64,000 nucleotides of DNA, from NCBI RefSeq assembly GCF_025353065.1, contig NZ_JANXRJ010000123.1, positions 1-64,000 of the forward strand, given 5' to 3'. Source of the DNA: Lapillicoccus sp. GTDB lineage: Bacteria; Actinomycetota; Actinomycetes; Actinomycetales; Dermatophilaceae. Shown in pieces: positions 49,394 to 59,667 of the stretch. The translations under genes were made by a program, and so were the position numbers. A model generated the notes under the pieces. It ran no database searches. It was not told the origin of the DNA and saw only the letters and a program-made list of their open reading frames with translations. The stretch's first letter is position 1; each line of letters begins with the position of its first letter.

Positions 49394-50329
49394 TCACCCC
49401 TTGGTCGCGCCGAGCGTCAGACCGGAGACGAACTGCTTCTGGAGGGCGAAGAAGACGATGAGCGTCGGAAGGGCCACGAGCACCGAGCCGGCGGCGACGA
49501 GGTTGTTGTCGGTGAAGAACTGACCACGTAGGTTGTTGAGCGAGCTCGTCACCGGATACTTGTCACCCGACGAGAGCAGCACCGTGGCCCAGAAGAACTC
49601 GTTGTAGATCCAGGTCACCTCGAGCGTGGCGAGAGCCGCGAGCGGCGGGCGGCAGAGCGGCAGGGTCAGCTGGAAGAACTGCCGGGTGACGCTGGCGCCG
49701 TCGACGACGGCCGACTCGTAGAGCTCGCGGGGCAACGTCTTCATGTAGTTGCTGAGGACGAAGGCGCAGAAGCCGGTCTGGAAGGCGACGTTGACGGCGA
49801 TGAGGCCGTAGTAGCTGTTGAGCAGCGTGCCGGAGTCACTGATCCAGTAGGGCACGTTGATGGCCTTGAACATCCGGAACACCGGGATGAGCAGCGCCTG
49901 CGGCGGCAGGAGGTTGGCCGCCGTGAAGAGCCCGAGCAGCGCCAGGTTGAACTTGAAGTTGAACCGGGAGACGACGAAGGCGATGCAGCACGAGAGGAAC
50001 AGTGTGAGGAGCACGGCCGGGATGGTGATCATCGCCGAGTTCGCCAGCGTGTGCGCGAAGTTCGCCTGCTGATAGGCCTGCACGTAGTTCTGGATGGTGA
50101 ACCCGCCGAAGGACACGTAGCCGTGTTGCGCCGTGTAGGAGTAGTCGCGGAACGAGCTGACGACGGCGAAGAAGACGGGGAAGAGCCAGACCAGGGCCAT
50201 CACGATGAGGAACGCCTGCAGGCCCACCCGGCCCGCGGTCATCGGCCGCTTCTGGGCGGTCTGGCCCTTGCCCGGACCTGGGCTCTTGCGGGTCTTGGCG
50301 TCCTGGGGGGTAACGGTGGTGGCGGTCAT
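49394..50329 (-). CDS. ABC sugar transporter permease (MalG-like)
   Basis: RELYESAVVDGASVTRQFFQLTLPLCRPPLAALATLEVTWIYNEFFWA. Confidence 0.92.
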   Translation of the reverse strand: MTATTVTPQDAKTRKSPGPGKGQTAQKRPMTAGRVGLQAFLIVMALVWLFPVFFAVVSSFRDYSYTAQHGYVSFGGFTIQNYVQAYQQANFAHTLANSAMITIPAVLLTLFLSCCIAFVVSRFNFKFNLALLGLFTAANLLPPQALLIPVFRMFKAINVPYWISDSGTLLNSYYGLIAVNVAFQTGFCAFVLSNYMKTLPRELYESAVVDGASVTRQFFQLTLPLCRPPLAALATLEVTWIYNEFFWATVLLSSGDKYPVTSSLNNLRGQFFTDNNLVAAGSVLVALPTLIVFFALQKQFVSGLTLGATKG

Positions 50330-51279
50330 CGCTGGTCCCTCATGACGATCCTCAGATAGATGACGATGAATACGGACGAGATGAGCAGCATGAACGTCGC
50401 GAGGGCCGAGCCGAAGCCGATCCGGCTCGCCTCCCCGACGATGTTCTGGGTCACGAGGGTCGAGATGAGCTCGAGCCCGTTGCGGCCCTTGTTGATGATC
50501 CAGACGAGGTCGAACGCGCGCAGCGACTCGATGACGCTCACGACGAGAACGATGATGTTGATCGGTCGCATGACCGGGAACACGATCTTGAAGAACGTCG
50601 TCCGCTCGTTGGCCCCGTCCACTTTCGCGGCCTCGCGCAACGACGGGTCGACGCCCTTCAGGCCCGCCAGATACAGCAGCATGATGTAGCCGGTCTGCCG
50701 CCAGCTGGACGCCACGAGAGCAGCGCCGAGGTTGTAGCGCTGGTCGCCGTACCAGTCGATCGAGCTGCCGGTGACGGCGTTGAGCAGGCCTTGGTCCTTG
50801 CTGTAGATCAGCTGCCAGATGAAGCCGATGAGGGCGAGGGAGAGCACGACCGGGAGGTAGAAGGCGGTCTGGTAGATCCGGCCACCCTTCATCTCCCGGT
50901 CGAGGAGCACCGCGAGGAAGACCCCCAACGGGGTGGCGATGAGGAACGTCACCGCCAGCCAGATGAGGTTGTGCTGCACCGCCGGCCAGAACGGCGGGTA
51001 TATCGAGACGACGTTCTGATAGTTCGTCAGCCCGATGAACTTCGCCGAGCTGATGCTACCGATGCCGTTCCAGTTGGTGAACGACAGCAGCACCGAACCC
51101 ACGGCGGGGAACCAGACCAGGGCAACCACCAAGAACGTCGGGATGATGATCATCAGGGCTACGACGACACGGTCGACGCCGTTCAGCTGGTCGATCCCGC
51201 GGTAGCGGGAGCGCCTCGGCTGCTTGGAGCGCGGGGGCTTCTCGGTGGTGTCGGCGGGCAGCGCCACGGGAGCAGTCAT
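50326..51279 (-). CDS. ABC sugar transporter permease (MalF-like)
   Basis: LREAAKVDGANERTTFFKIVFPVMRPINIIVLV EAA loop; six TM. Confidence 0.92.
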   Translation of the reverse strand: MTAPVALPADTTEKPPRSKQPRRSRYRGIDQLNGVDRVVVALMIIIPTFLVVALVWFPAVGSVLLSFTNWNGIGSISSAKFIGLTNYQNVVSIYPPFWPAVQHNLIWLAVTFLIATPLGVFLAVLLDREMKGGRIYQTAFYLPVVLSLALIGFIWQLIYSKDQGLLNAVTGSSIDWYGDQRYNLGAALVASSWRQTGYIMLLYLAGLKGVDPSLREAAKVDGANERTTFFKIVFPVMRPINIIVLVVSVIESLRAFDLVWIINKGRNGLELISTLVTQNIVGEASRIGFGSALATFMLLISSVFIVIYLRIVMRDQR

Positions 51280-51281
51280 GG

Positions 51282-52637
51282 TCAGCTCGTGAAGATGGTG
51301 AGCTTTTGCTTCTGGATGGATTTCACCAGGCCATCGATGTCGTCGGGCGACTTGATGAAGCTCTGGATGGCCGGGATCATCACCGTGGAGGCGAAGTCGG
51401 GGCGTGTGTCGCGGTCCATGAACTGGGCGATCGACTTGGCGGACTTGACGAACTCCGCCGACTTCTTCTGAAGGGCGGTGTATCCCGTCTGGTCGGCCTT
51501 GTCGCTCGTCGCGATGACGCTGGGATCGGCCTTGACGGCGAGGTTCTGGGCGTCGGCGGAGCCGAGGTAGCCCAGCAGCTTCTTGGCGCCCGCCTCGTTC
51601 TTGAGCTTCGCGGCCAGCATGTAGCCGTCGATCGGCGCCTCGATCGCGTCGCTGCCGACGGTGGAGTCGACCTCCGGGAAGTTGAAGAAGTCGAGGTCGT
51701 CCTGCTCGGCGCCCTTGGTGAACTGCTGGGCCACGAAGGCGCCGAGCACATACATGCCGGACTTCTTCTGCTGGAGGCTCTGGGCGGCCTCCTGCCAGGT
51801 GCGTCCGAGCGAGTCGGTCTGGTGCAGCGGGAGGATGCCCTTCCAGGTGTCGAAGACCTTCTTGACCTTGGCGCCGCTCCAGTCCTCCTTGCCGGCCATC
51901 AGGCTGACGTGGAACGCGTAGCCGTTGACGCGCAGGTTGAGCTGGTCGAACGTGCCCATCGCGGGCCAGCCGTCCTTGTCGCCGAACGCGATCGGGATGA
52001 GGCCATCCGCCTTCATCTTGGTCCCGAGGGTGTTGAGCTCGTCGAGGGTCTTCGGGATCTGGTAGCCCTTCGCGGCGAAGACGCTCTTGCGGTAGAAGAT
52101 GGCCCACGGGTAGTACGTCGAAGGCATGAAGTACTGCTTGCCGTCGTCGCCCGTCGACGCGGTCTTGAGGGCGGCGCTCATGTCGGTCTTGCTGCCCCAC
52201 AAGTCGCTGACATCGGTCGCGAGCCCCTGCGCGGCGAAGAACCGCATGCGGTAGCCGGAGAACCAGGTCCAGACGTCGTCGGGAGCGCCCTGGAGGTAGT
52301 TGTTGATGTTTTCCTGGAAGGTGTTGTGGTCGATCGTGTTGATCTTGACCGACAGCCCAGTGTTGGCCTTGGCGAAGGCGTCCATGACCGCCTGGACAGC
52401 GGCCTTCGGCACGGCGTCCGACTGGTTGGACCCGAGGGTGACCGTGCCGGTCGCGGAGGCGGCACCCGATCCGGTGCCGGTACTCGTGCTGCTGCTGCAG
52501 GCGGCCAGCGCACCGGGGACCGCGAGCAACGACCCCGCGCCGACGGCGCCGCGCAGCAGACTCCGCCGGGAGAACGCGCCCTGTGAGGCGGGGACCAGAC
52601 GGGCGAGGTACTCGGCCTCGGTCGAGGGGCGGGGCAT
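51282..52637 (-). CDS. ABC sugar transporter substrate-binding protein (Tat/lipoprotein signal)
   Basis: RRSLLRGAVGAGSLLAVPGALAACSSS; type-1 SBP features. Confidence 0.92.
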   Translation of the reverse strand: MPRPSTEAEYLARLVPASQGAFSRRSLLRGAVGAGSLLAVPGALAACSSSTSTGTGSGAASATGTVTLGSNQSDAVPKAAVQAVMDAFAKANTGLSVKINTIDHNTFQENINNYLQGAPDDVWTWFSGYRMRFFAAQGLATDVSDLWGSKTDMSAALKTASTGDDGKQYFMPSTYYPWAIFYRKSVFAAKGYQIPKTLDELNTLGTKMKADGLIPIAFGDKDGWPAMGTFDQLNLRVNGYAFHVSLMAGKEDWSGAKVKKVFDTWKGILPLHQTDSLGRTWQEAAQSLQQKKSGMYVLGAFVAQQFTKGAEQDDLDFFNFPEVDSTVGSDAIEAPIDGYMLAAKLKNEAGAKKLLGYLGSADAQNLAVKADPSVIATSDKADQTGYTALQKKSAEFVKSAKSIAQFMDRDTRPDFASTVMIPAIQSFIKSPDDIDGLVKSIQKQKLTIFTS

Positions 52638-52910
52638 GGTGATCTCCTTCGTCGTTGAATGAGCGTGGCGCGTCGGCAGACGAGTCAGAGGGCGACACGA
52701 TCCACCAGAAACGACCACTTCCGCACCGAAGGATGACTCTGCCAGCGCGTCGTGTCAAGCACACGAGGGCAATTCTCGGCATGGCGTGTCCGAACCGAGA
52801 CCGTTTGCTGGCAACGAATCCCGACGAGTCGGCCTGTCGTGGTCAACCTCCCACGGGCGCCTCGGGGCCCATGTTGCTTTCTGTTGACTTTCAGCAGGAT
52901 CACCTCCACG

Positions 52911-54926
52911 ATGGCGCCCATGCGTTCGTGGCCCGAGGATCGTGTCGCGTTCGGCGGCGACTACAACCCCGAACAGTGGCCCCGTAACACCTGGACCGAC
53001 GACATCGAGCTGATGCGTCGGGCACAGGTGTCCTTCGTGACCCTGGGGGTCTTCTCCTGGTCGTGGCTCGAGCCGGCCAAGGGGGAGTACGAGTTCGACT
53101 GGCTCGACGAGATCATGGACCGGCTCGCCGAGGCCGACATCGCCGTCGACCTCGCGACCGGCACCGCCACGCCACCACCATGGTTCTCGCTGGCCCATCC
53201 CCAGGTCCTCCCCGTCGACCACGACGGGCACACCCTCTGGGCCGGCAGCCGGCAGGCGTGGTGCCCCAGCTCCCCGGTCTACCGAGAGTACGCGCTCGCC
53301 CTGACCACCCAACTGGCACAACGGTTTCACGAGCATCCCGCCCTGGCGATGTGGCACGTCTCCAACGAGTACGCGTGTCACAACCTGCCCTGCTACTGCG
53401 ACACCTGCGCGGGAGCGTTCCGGGTCTGGGCGGAGCGCCGCTACGGCGACCTCGAGCGCCTCAACGACGCGTGGGGCACGGCCTTCTGGAGCCAGCGCTA
53501 CACCGCGTGGGAGCAGATCCTGCCCCCGCGCCGGACTACGAGCTTTGCGAACCCGACCCACCAGCTCGACTACCACCGCTTCGGATCCGACACGCTGCTC
53601 GACTTCTTCCGCGCCGAGAAGCAGGTCCTCGGCACCCTCTCCCCCGGCGTGCCCGTCACGACGAACTTCATGACGACGACGGCGTTCCGGCTGCTCGACT
53701 ACCACCAGTGGGCACCGCACCAGGACGTGGTGTCCACCGACCACTACCTGCTCGAGTCGCTGCCCGACCCGCGGGCCGAGCTGTCGTTCAGCGCCGACCT
53801 CACCCGCGGGATCGCCGGCGGGCGCCCGTGGCTGCTGATGGAGCACTCGACGTCGGCGGTCAACTGGCAGCCGGTCAACCGCGCCAAGGCCCCCGGCCAG
53901 ACCCTGCGGGACAGCCTCGTGCACGTCGCCCGGGGCGCCGACACCCTCGGCTTCTTCCAGTGGCGCCAGTCGCTCTCGGGGTCGGAGGAGTTCCACTCGG
54001 CGCTCGTGCCCCACGCCGGGCCCGACAGCGCGCGCTTCCGCGAGGTCTGCGCTCTCGGCGAGGTCGCCGAGCGGTTCGGTGAGCTGGTGGGCAGCACGGT
54101 CGAGGCGCGGGTCGCGCTGCTGTGGGACTACCAGGCCGGCTGGGCAGCCAACGGACCGGCCATGCCTTCCCAGCTGCTCGACTACCCCCTGACCGGCCGG
54201 CTCCTGCACGCGGCCCTGCGGCGACGCGGCGTGACCTCGGACATCGTGCACCCGAGCGCCGACCTCGCGGCATACGACCTGATCGTGGTGCCCACCCTCT
54301 ATCTGGTGAGCGACGAGCACGCACAGGCGATCTCGCACGCGGCAGAGGCCGGGGCGCATGTCCTCGTGACCATGTTCAGCGGCATCGCCGACGGCGACGA
54401 CCACGTGCGACTCGGCGGATATCCCGGTGCCTTCCGCGACCTGCTCGGCGTCCGCGTCGAGGAGTTCTTCCCCCTGCCCGAGGGGGAGACGGTCGCCCTC
54501 GATGCCGGGGTTGCTGGACGCGGCGGCGGCGAGGGGCGCATCTGGAGCGAGGACCTGTATGCCGTGGACGCGGAGGTCACGCACCGCTACGCCTCCGGCC
54601 CGCTGCGCAGCCGGCCGGCAGCGACCCGTCGCGTGGTCGGGTCCGGCACCGCGTCCTACCTCAGCACCCTCCCCGACGAGGAGAGCCTCGACGGCCTCCT
54701 CGGCGACCTGCTCGAGGCCGCTGGAGTCACCCCGGCCGCCGTGGTCCCACCGGGGGTCGAGGTGGTCCGGCGCCGGAGCGGCGAGCGGTCCTGGCTCTTC
54801 CTCGTCAACGACACCGACGAGCCGCAGCAGGTCGCGGTCACCGGCCACGACCTCGTCTCGGACACCGCGGTCAGCGGCTCCCACACCCTGGCGCCCGGCG
54901 GCGTCGCCGTCGTCCGAGAGGGCTGA
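52911..54926 (+). CDS. GH42 beta-galactosidase family protein
   Basis: FGGDYNPEQWPRNTWTDDIELMRRAQVSFVTLGVFSWSWLEP; MWHVSNEYACHNLPCYCDTCAGAFRVW; VVSTDHYL. Confidence 0.94.
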   Translation: MAPMRSWPEDRVAFGGDYNPEQWPRNTWTDDIELMRRAQVSFVTLGVFSWSWLEPAKGEYEFDWLDEIMDRLAEADIAVDLATGTATPPPWFSLAHPQVLPVDHDGHTLWAGSRQAWCPSSPVYREYALALTTQLAQRFHEHPALAMWHVSNEYACHNLPCYCDTCAGAFRVWAERRYGDLERLNDAWGTAFWSQRYTAWEQILPPRRTTSFANPTHQLDYHRFGSDTLLDFFRAEKQVLGTLSPGVPVTTNFMTTTAFRLLDYHQWAPHQDVVSTDHYLLESLPDPRAELSFSADLTRGIAGGRPWLLMEHSTSAVNWQPVNRAKAPGQTLRDSLVHVARGADTLGFFQWRQSLSGSEEFHSALVPHAGPDSARFREVCALGEVAERFGELVGSTVEARVALLWDYQAGWAANGPAMPSQLLDYPLTGRLLHAALRRRGVTSDIVHPSADLAAYDLIVVPTLYLVSDEHAQAISHAAEAGAHVLVTMFSGIADGDDHVRLGGYPGAFRDLLGVRVEEFFPLPEGETVALDAGVAGRGGGEGRIWSEDLYAVDAEVTHRYASGPLRSRPAATRRVVGSGTASYLSTLPDEESLDGLLGDLLEAAGVTPAAVVPPGVEVVRRRSGERSWLFLVNDTDEPQQVAVTGHDLVSDTAVSGSHTLAPGGVAVVREG

Positions 54927-54931
54927 GCACC

Positions 54932-55723
54932 ATGCTCGCGAGCCAGCGCCGCACGGCGATCCTCGGCCTCGTCGAGGAGTCCGGAGCGGTACGCGTCTCG
55001 GAGCTCGTGGAACGGTTGAGCGTCTCGGACATGACCATCCGGCGCGACATCGAGCACCTCGCCCGCGAGGGTCGGATCGAGCGCGTCCACGGTGGAGCGC
55101 TGGCGGTCGGTGGGGCCAGTGCCCACGAGCCCGGATTCCTCGCGAAGTCGTCGCTCATGACGAGCCAGAAGAGGGCGATCGCCGAGCACGCCGCCACCCT
55201 CGTGGAGCCCGGCTCGGCCATCGCCATCTCGGCGGGGACCACGACCTACGAGCTCGCCCGCTGCCTGCGCGCCGTTCCCGACATCACCGTCGTGACCAAC
55301 TCGGTGCCGGTCGCGCAGCTGCTCCACGAGTCGAGCACACCCGGTCAGACGGTGGTGCTCACCGGCGGGCTCCGCACTCCCTCGGACGCGCTCGTGGGAC
55401 CGGTCGCGGTTGGTGCCCTGCGCACGCTGCACGTCGACCGGCTCTTCCTGGGGGTGCACGGCATCGACCTCCACGCCGGGCTGACCACACCCAACCTCGT
55501 CGAGGCCGAGACCAACCGCGCCATGATCGCCTCCGCGCGACAGACGATCATCATGGCCGACCACACCAAGTGGGGGGTCGTCGGCCTCAGCACCATCGTC
55601 GACCTCGAGGAGATCGACCTCCTCATCACGGACAGCGGCCTGTCGTCCCGCGCCCGCACCACCCTCGCCGACACCGTCACGCAGCTGGTCGTCGTCAGCG
55701 CCGGGCGGCGACAGCAGGCCTGA
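54932..55723 (+). CDS. DeoR-family regulator
   Basis: QRRTAILGLVEESGAVRVSELVERLSVSDMTIRRDIEHLAREGRIERVHGGA. Confidence 0.95.
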   Translation: MLASQRRTAILGLVEESGAVRVSELVERLSVSDMTIRRDIEHLAREGRIERVHGGALAVGGASAHEPGFLAKSSLMTSQKRAIAEHAATLVEPGSAIAISAGTTTYELARCLRAVPDITVVTNSVPVAQLLHESSTPGQTVVLTGGLRTPSDALVGPVAVGALRTLHVDRLFLGVHGIDLHAGLTTPNLVEAETNRAMIASARQTIIMADHTKWGVVGLSTIVDLEEIDLLITDSGLSSRARTTLADTVTQLVVVSAGRRQQA

Positions 55724-55828
55724 CCCGCACGCCGATCCGACACCACGGCTCGTTCTTTCCACTCCCACCAGGGATCGGGTGGAGATGACCCTGCCCTGAC
55801 GTGGTCACGTCCACCCGATCCTGAGGGC

Positions 55829-57385
55829 TCAGGCGGAGGCGACCGACGGCATACCGGCGTCCCGCAGCTCCTTCTTGAGGATCTTGCCGCTCGGCCCCTT
55901 CGGCAGCTCCTCGATGAATCGCACCTCACGGGGATACTTGTAGGCGGCCATGTGCTCGCGGCAGAAGGCGATGATCTCGTCGGCGGTGGCGCTCGCCCCG
56001 GGCTCGAGGGCGACGACCGCGACGACCTCCTCGCCGAGGCGCTGGTCCGGCTTGCCGATGACGGCGGCCTCGGCGATCGCAGGGTGGGTGTAGAGCACCT
56101 CCTCGACCTCCCGGGGGTAGACGTTGTAGCCGCCGCGGATGACGAGGTCCTTGCTGCGGTCGACGATGAAGACGTAGTCGTCCTCGTCCTGGTAACCGAG
56201 GTCCCCGGTGTGGAACCAGCCCCCGCGGAACGCCTCGGCCGTCTCTTCGGGGCGCCCCAGGTAACCCTTCATCACGACGTGGCCGCGCACGACGATCTCG
56301 CCGATGTGCTCCGCGCCACGAGGGATCGTCACGTCGTCGTGGTCGACGACGCGGACCTCGACACCCCACTGCGGCTTGCCGATCGAGAGGATCCGTCGCT
56401 CCTCGGCGCTCTTGTTGAAGGTGCAGACCGCTCCGGTCTCGGACATCCCGAACCCCTCGAGGACGACGATGTCGAACTTCTCCTCGAACGCCCGCAGGAT
56501 GTCGCCGGGCAGCGACGCCCCACCGGAGATCGCGACGCGCAGCGAGCTGACGTCGCGGCCGGTCAGGTCCTGGGCCAGCAACGCCTGCAGCATGGTCGGG
56601 ACCCCGAGCACGACGGTCACCCGGTCGCGCTCGATCGCGTCGAGCACGGCGCCCGCCTCGAAGCGCGGCACGACCGAGAGGATCCCGCCGAAGCGGATGT
56701 TGGTGTTGAGCACCGCGGCCAGACCGAAGACGTGGAAGAAGGGCAGCACCGCGAGCGCGACGTCCACCTCCGACGCCCCGAAGGTGCTCCCACCGACGGA
56801 CGCGCCCATGAACATCCCGAAGTGGGTGAGCTCGGCGCCCTTGGGGTGACCGGTCGTCCCGCTCGTGTAGATGATGCAGGCCGTGTCGTCGGCGTTGGTG
56901 GGGGCGACCTCGTCGTCGGGGTCAGGGTCGGTCGCCAGGAGAGAGGCGAAGGGCGAGAACCCTTCCGGCAGTGGGGTCCCCGGCACCGGCACGACGACCA
57001 GCGGGACGTCGCCGGCACCTCGCACGGCCTGCTCGAGGAAGCCCATGAAGGTGATGAGGAGCGATGAGCCCGAGTCCTGCAGGTGGTAGGCGATCTCCGG
57101 CCCCTTGAGCAGGGGGTTGAGCGGCACCATCGTCATCCCGGCCTTGAGGATGCCGAACCAGGCGATGACGAACTCCGGCAGGTTGGGCACCTGCACCGCG
57201 ACGACGGCGCCGTGGCCGAGACCGCGCGCCCGCAGGCCGACGGCGCACCGCGTCGAGGCCGCGTCGAGCTGGGCGTAGGTCATCGACCCGCTCGCAAAAC
57301 GCAGCACGTCCCGGTCGGGATGGGACTTCGCCGACTCGCGCAGGATGGTGGCCAGGTTGAAGCTCACGGGCTGAAGATCCTCCAT
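55829..57385 (-). CDS. Long-chain acyl-CoA ligase (AMP-forming)
   Basis: CIIYTSGTTGHPKGAELTH, EGFGMSETGAVCTFN, GWFHTGDLGYQDEDDYVFIVDRSKDLVIRGGYNVYPREVE, PKGPSGKILKKEL. Confidence 0.96.
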   Translation of the reverse strand: MEDLQPVSFNLATILRESAKSHPDRDVLRFASGSMTYAQLDAASTRCAVGLRARGLGHGAVVAVQVPNLPEFVIAWFGILKAGMTMVPLNPLLKGPEIAYHLQDSGSSLLITFMGFLEQAVRGAGDVPLVVVPVPGTPLPEGFSPFASLLATDPDPDDEVAPTNADDTACIIYTSGTTGHPKGAELTHFGMFMGASVGGSTFGASEVDVALAVLPFFHVFGLAAVLNTNIRFGGILSVVPRFEAGAVLDAIERDRVTVVLGVPTMLQALLAQDLTGRDVSSLRVAISGGASLPGDILRAFEEKFDIVVLEGFGMSETGAVCTFNKSAEERRILSIGKPQWGVEVRVVDHDDVTIPRGAEHIGEIVVRGHVVMKGYLGRPEETAEAFRGGWFHTGDLGYQDEDDYVFIVDRSKDLVIRGGYNVYPREVEEVLYTHPAIAEAAVIGKPDQRLGEEVVAVVALEPGASATADEIIAFCREHMAAYKYPREVRFIEELPKGPSGKILKKELRDAGMPSVASA

Positions 57386-57559
57386 GTCGAAGCCGAGTCG
57401 TATACCGCGAATTTTACTCCGCGGCATACTGCTCGGGATCGGCGCACCCGAGGCCGGGAGCTCTTGGTCCTTCGGCCGGCAGGTGCCGATCCGCGAACAG
57501 TGGTCTGGCGCAGCATGGGACGTGGCACTTGGGTACACCAAGTCGGACGGCAAGGGCCT

Positions 57560-57804
57560 ATGCCTGTCACAGCAAGCGAGGCCCGCAAGAACCTTTCCCG
57601 CTCATCGAGCAGGTCAACGAGGACCGGACCCCGGTCGAGATCATCTCCCGTCGTGGCGACGCGGTCCTGATGTCCCGCGCGGACTACGACGCACTCGAAG
57701 AGACAGCCCACCTCTTGCGGGTCCCAGCGAACGCTCGCTACCTGCTGGAGAGCCTGCCGCAGGCCCCGTCGGAGCAGCGGGACGAGCAAGATCTGGAGCG
57801 ATGA
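57560..57804 (+). pseudogene. YefM/Phd-type antitoxin, frameshifted
   Basis: MPVTASEARKNL in one frame, FPLIEQVNEDRTPVEIISRRGDAVLMSRADYDALEETAHLLR in the next; break at about 57595. Confidence 0.85.
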
Positions 57805-57911
57805 GGCTGGTCTTCACCCCGAACGGGCGGGCGGACGACACGCACTGGCTGGCAGCTGACCGGAAGACACTCACACGGATCAACCGGTTCGTTGACGACG
57901 CCCTGCGCGAC
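57801..57911 (+). pseudogene. YoeB-type toxin, 3'-truncated remnant
   Basis: MRLVFTPNGRADDTHWLAADRKTLTRINRFVDDALRD, then homology to YoeB stops; ATGA overlap with antitoxin. Confidence 0.8.
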
Positions 57912-58358
57912 CTGGTCTGCGAATTTCTCGGCGGCGTTCTGGGCGATCAGGTCTCGTTCGAGGAGCCAGTCGACGGCGCGGCGCCGGGCTCGGACGTCGC
58001 GGAGGGCGTGCTACGGCGAGATCAGCTCGGGAAGTTGCTCGTGGAGCTGGTTCTCGAACCGACGGAACGCTCCCGGCCCCTGAAGCGCCCTGGCCAGGCG
58101 TCGTCCAGCCGCACCGTCACTGAGGCCCTCAGCGAGGTCGACCATGTCCTGGTACCAGACGTCCGACGGGATCGATTCGATGGGAATGAGGTCCAGCTCG
58201 TCGATCTCGACGGGGTTCTCGCCATCGATGCCTGTGTCGCTCGTCCAGAACGCGACCTGGCCCGTGCGCGGGTCGAGCAGCCATCGGTGCTCGTGGTGCG
58301 TCTGATCCGCGAGAGCGGTGGCGATCTCGTCAACGTCGATCCCGCCCAGGTCCAGCAT
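57912..58358 (-). pseudogene. UPF0158-like protein with in-frame TAG
   Basis: MVDLAEGLSDGAAGRRLARALQGPGAFRRFENQLHEQLPELISP*HALRDVRARRRAVDWLLERDLIAQNAAEKFADQ; stop at 58011-58013. Confidence 0.75.
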
Positions 58359-58465
58359 CCACTCAGGCGGTAGCCCGAGCCGGAGGTCCTGAAAGCACCG
58401 GTTGCACGGCTCCGCGGCTGACGCCCAGCCCGCGGCGGAGCGACGCGGGCGACCGGCGTTGGGTG

Positions 58466-58906
58466 TCAGCCGCGTTCGAGCAATGCCTGGAGCCGGGAGA
58501 GGTCCTGACTCGTCGCCCGTCGGATGGCGCGTTCCATCACGGGCGCGACGATGTGGGAGAAACCGGTGGGGTTGCCGCGGTTACCAAGCGTCATCCGGGT
58601 CTGTTCCGTTCCGGTCGATTCCCACGTGTAGGTGGTCTCCATCGGGAAGGGGCCGTCCGTGGTGCGCATCACCAGCCGGCGCTCGGGGTCGAGCTCGACG
58701 ACCTCATAGGTGTAGGCCAGACGCCGTCCGAGGAACTGGGCGACGAAGTCCAGCCGAGAGCCCACAGCGACCGGTGGAGGTGTCTTCCAGGTCACCGATC
58801 GGATGTTGGCGTACCACAGCGGCGCATTGGTCGGGTCGCCGGCGAAGGTCGCGACGTCCGCGACCGGTCGCCCGATCGTCGTCTCCACCTGAACGTCAAC
58901 GGTCAT
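58466..58906 (-). CDS. SRPBCC-family protein
   Basis: MTVDVQVETTIGRPVADVATFAGDPTNAPLWYANIRSV...ERRLVMRTTDGPFPMETTYTW. Confidence 0.85.
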   Translation of the reverse strand: MTVDVQVETTIGRPVADVATFAGDPTNAPLWYANIRSVTWKTPPPVAVGSRLDFVAQFLGRRLAYTYEVVELDPERRLVMRTTDGPFPMETTYTWESTGTEQTRMTLGNRGNPTGFSHIVAPVMERAIRRATSQDLSRLQALLERG

Positions 58907-58989
58907 GGTGGCAATCTTCCTCCGTGGCGGCGCCGTCGGAGTCATTGCGGCGGCGAAGGGTCCCCCCTGGACCATCCGTCGTCGCCACG

Positions 58990-59545
58990 GGCGTCGGGCA
59001 AGGACCTGCGCCGTCGCTGTCAGCGACACCGCCTCGAGGTCGGCCGCATCGTTGCGCGACAGGGGCCACCGGTGCGGTTGATCCAGGCGGTCCGTAGACC
59101 GGCCTGGTGCGCGCCGCGGATGTCCCACGGGCGGTCGGCCACGAGCATCGCCTGGGCTCCGGGGACTCGGCAGGCCTGTATCGCGTAGCGGAAGGCCGAC
59201 GCCGCCGGCTTCCGTGCGGGGGCGTGCTGGGCGGACAGCAGCCGTTCGAAGGGGTTGCGCGGCCGGCGGCGTTCCGGAAGCCCTCGGGCGACGGTGGCGG
59301 CGCCGTTGCTGAGGGTGACCAGGGGCGGGCCGAGGCCGTGGAGGGCGCGGATACCGTTCGCCACGTCGGCGTGGAGCGGGAGCTGCGCGAACCCGGACAG
59401 CACGTGGCTGGTGGCGTCGTCGACATCGGGAGCGCACCGAGCGAGTCGCTGGCGAGGGCGGCGAAGGAGGGGTTGGCTCCGGTGACGGTCAGGGCGAATC
59501 CGTCCCTGAGCAGCCCGGCTAACCACGACGCCGCAAGGTGCCCCG
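58990..59545 (-). pseudogene. Haloacid dehalogenase type II-like remnant
   Basis: LRDGFALTVTGANPSFAALASDSLGAL / PDVDDATSHVLSGFAQLPLHADVANGIRALHGLGPPLVTLSNGAATVA...MLVADRPWDIRGAHQAGLRTAWI / DLEAVSLTATAQVLA lie in three frame segments; N-terminal nucleophile region missing. Confidence 0.78.
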
Positions 59546-59667
59546 GTAACCCCCGTCCTCGAATAGCGCTGGGACGACATGGCGGTATGCCGCAGGTTTC
59601 GCGCGGGTTGATCGTGACTGCCCGGGTCGTCCTTGCTTGGCGTGGCCGTTACATGTGACGTACCCCT

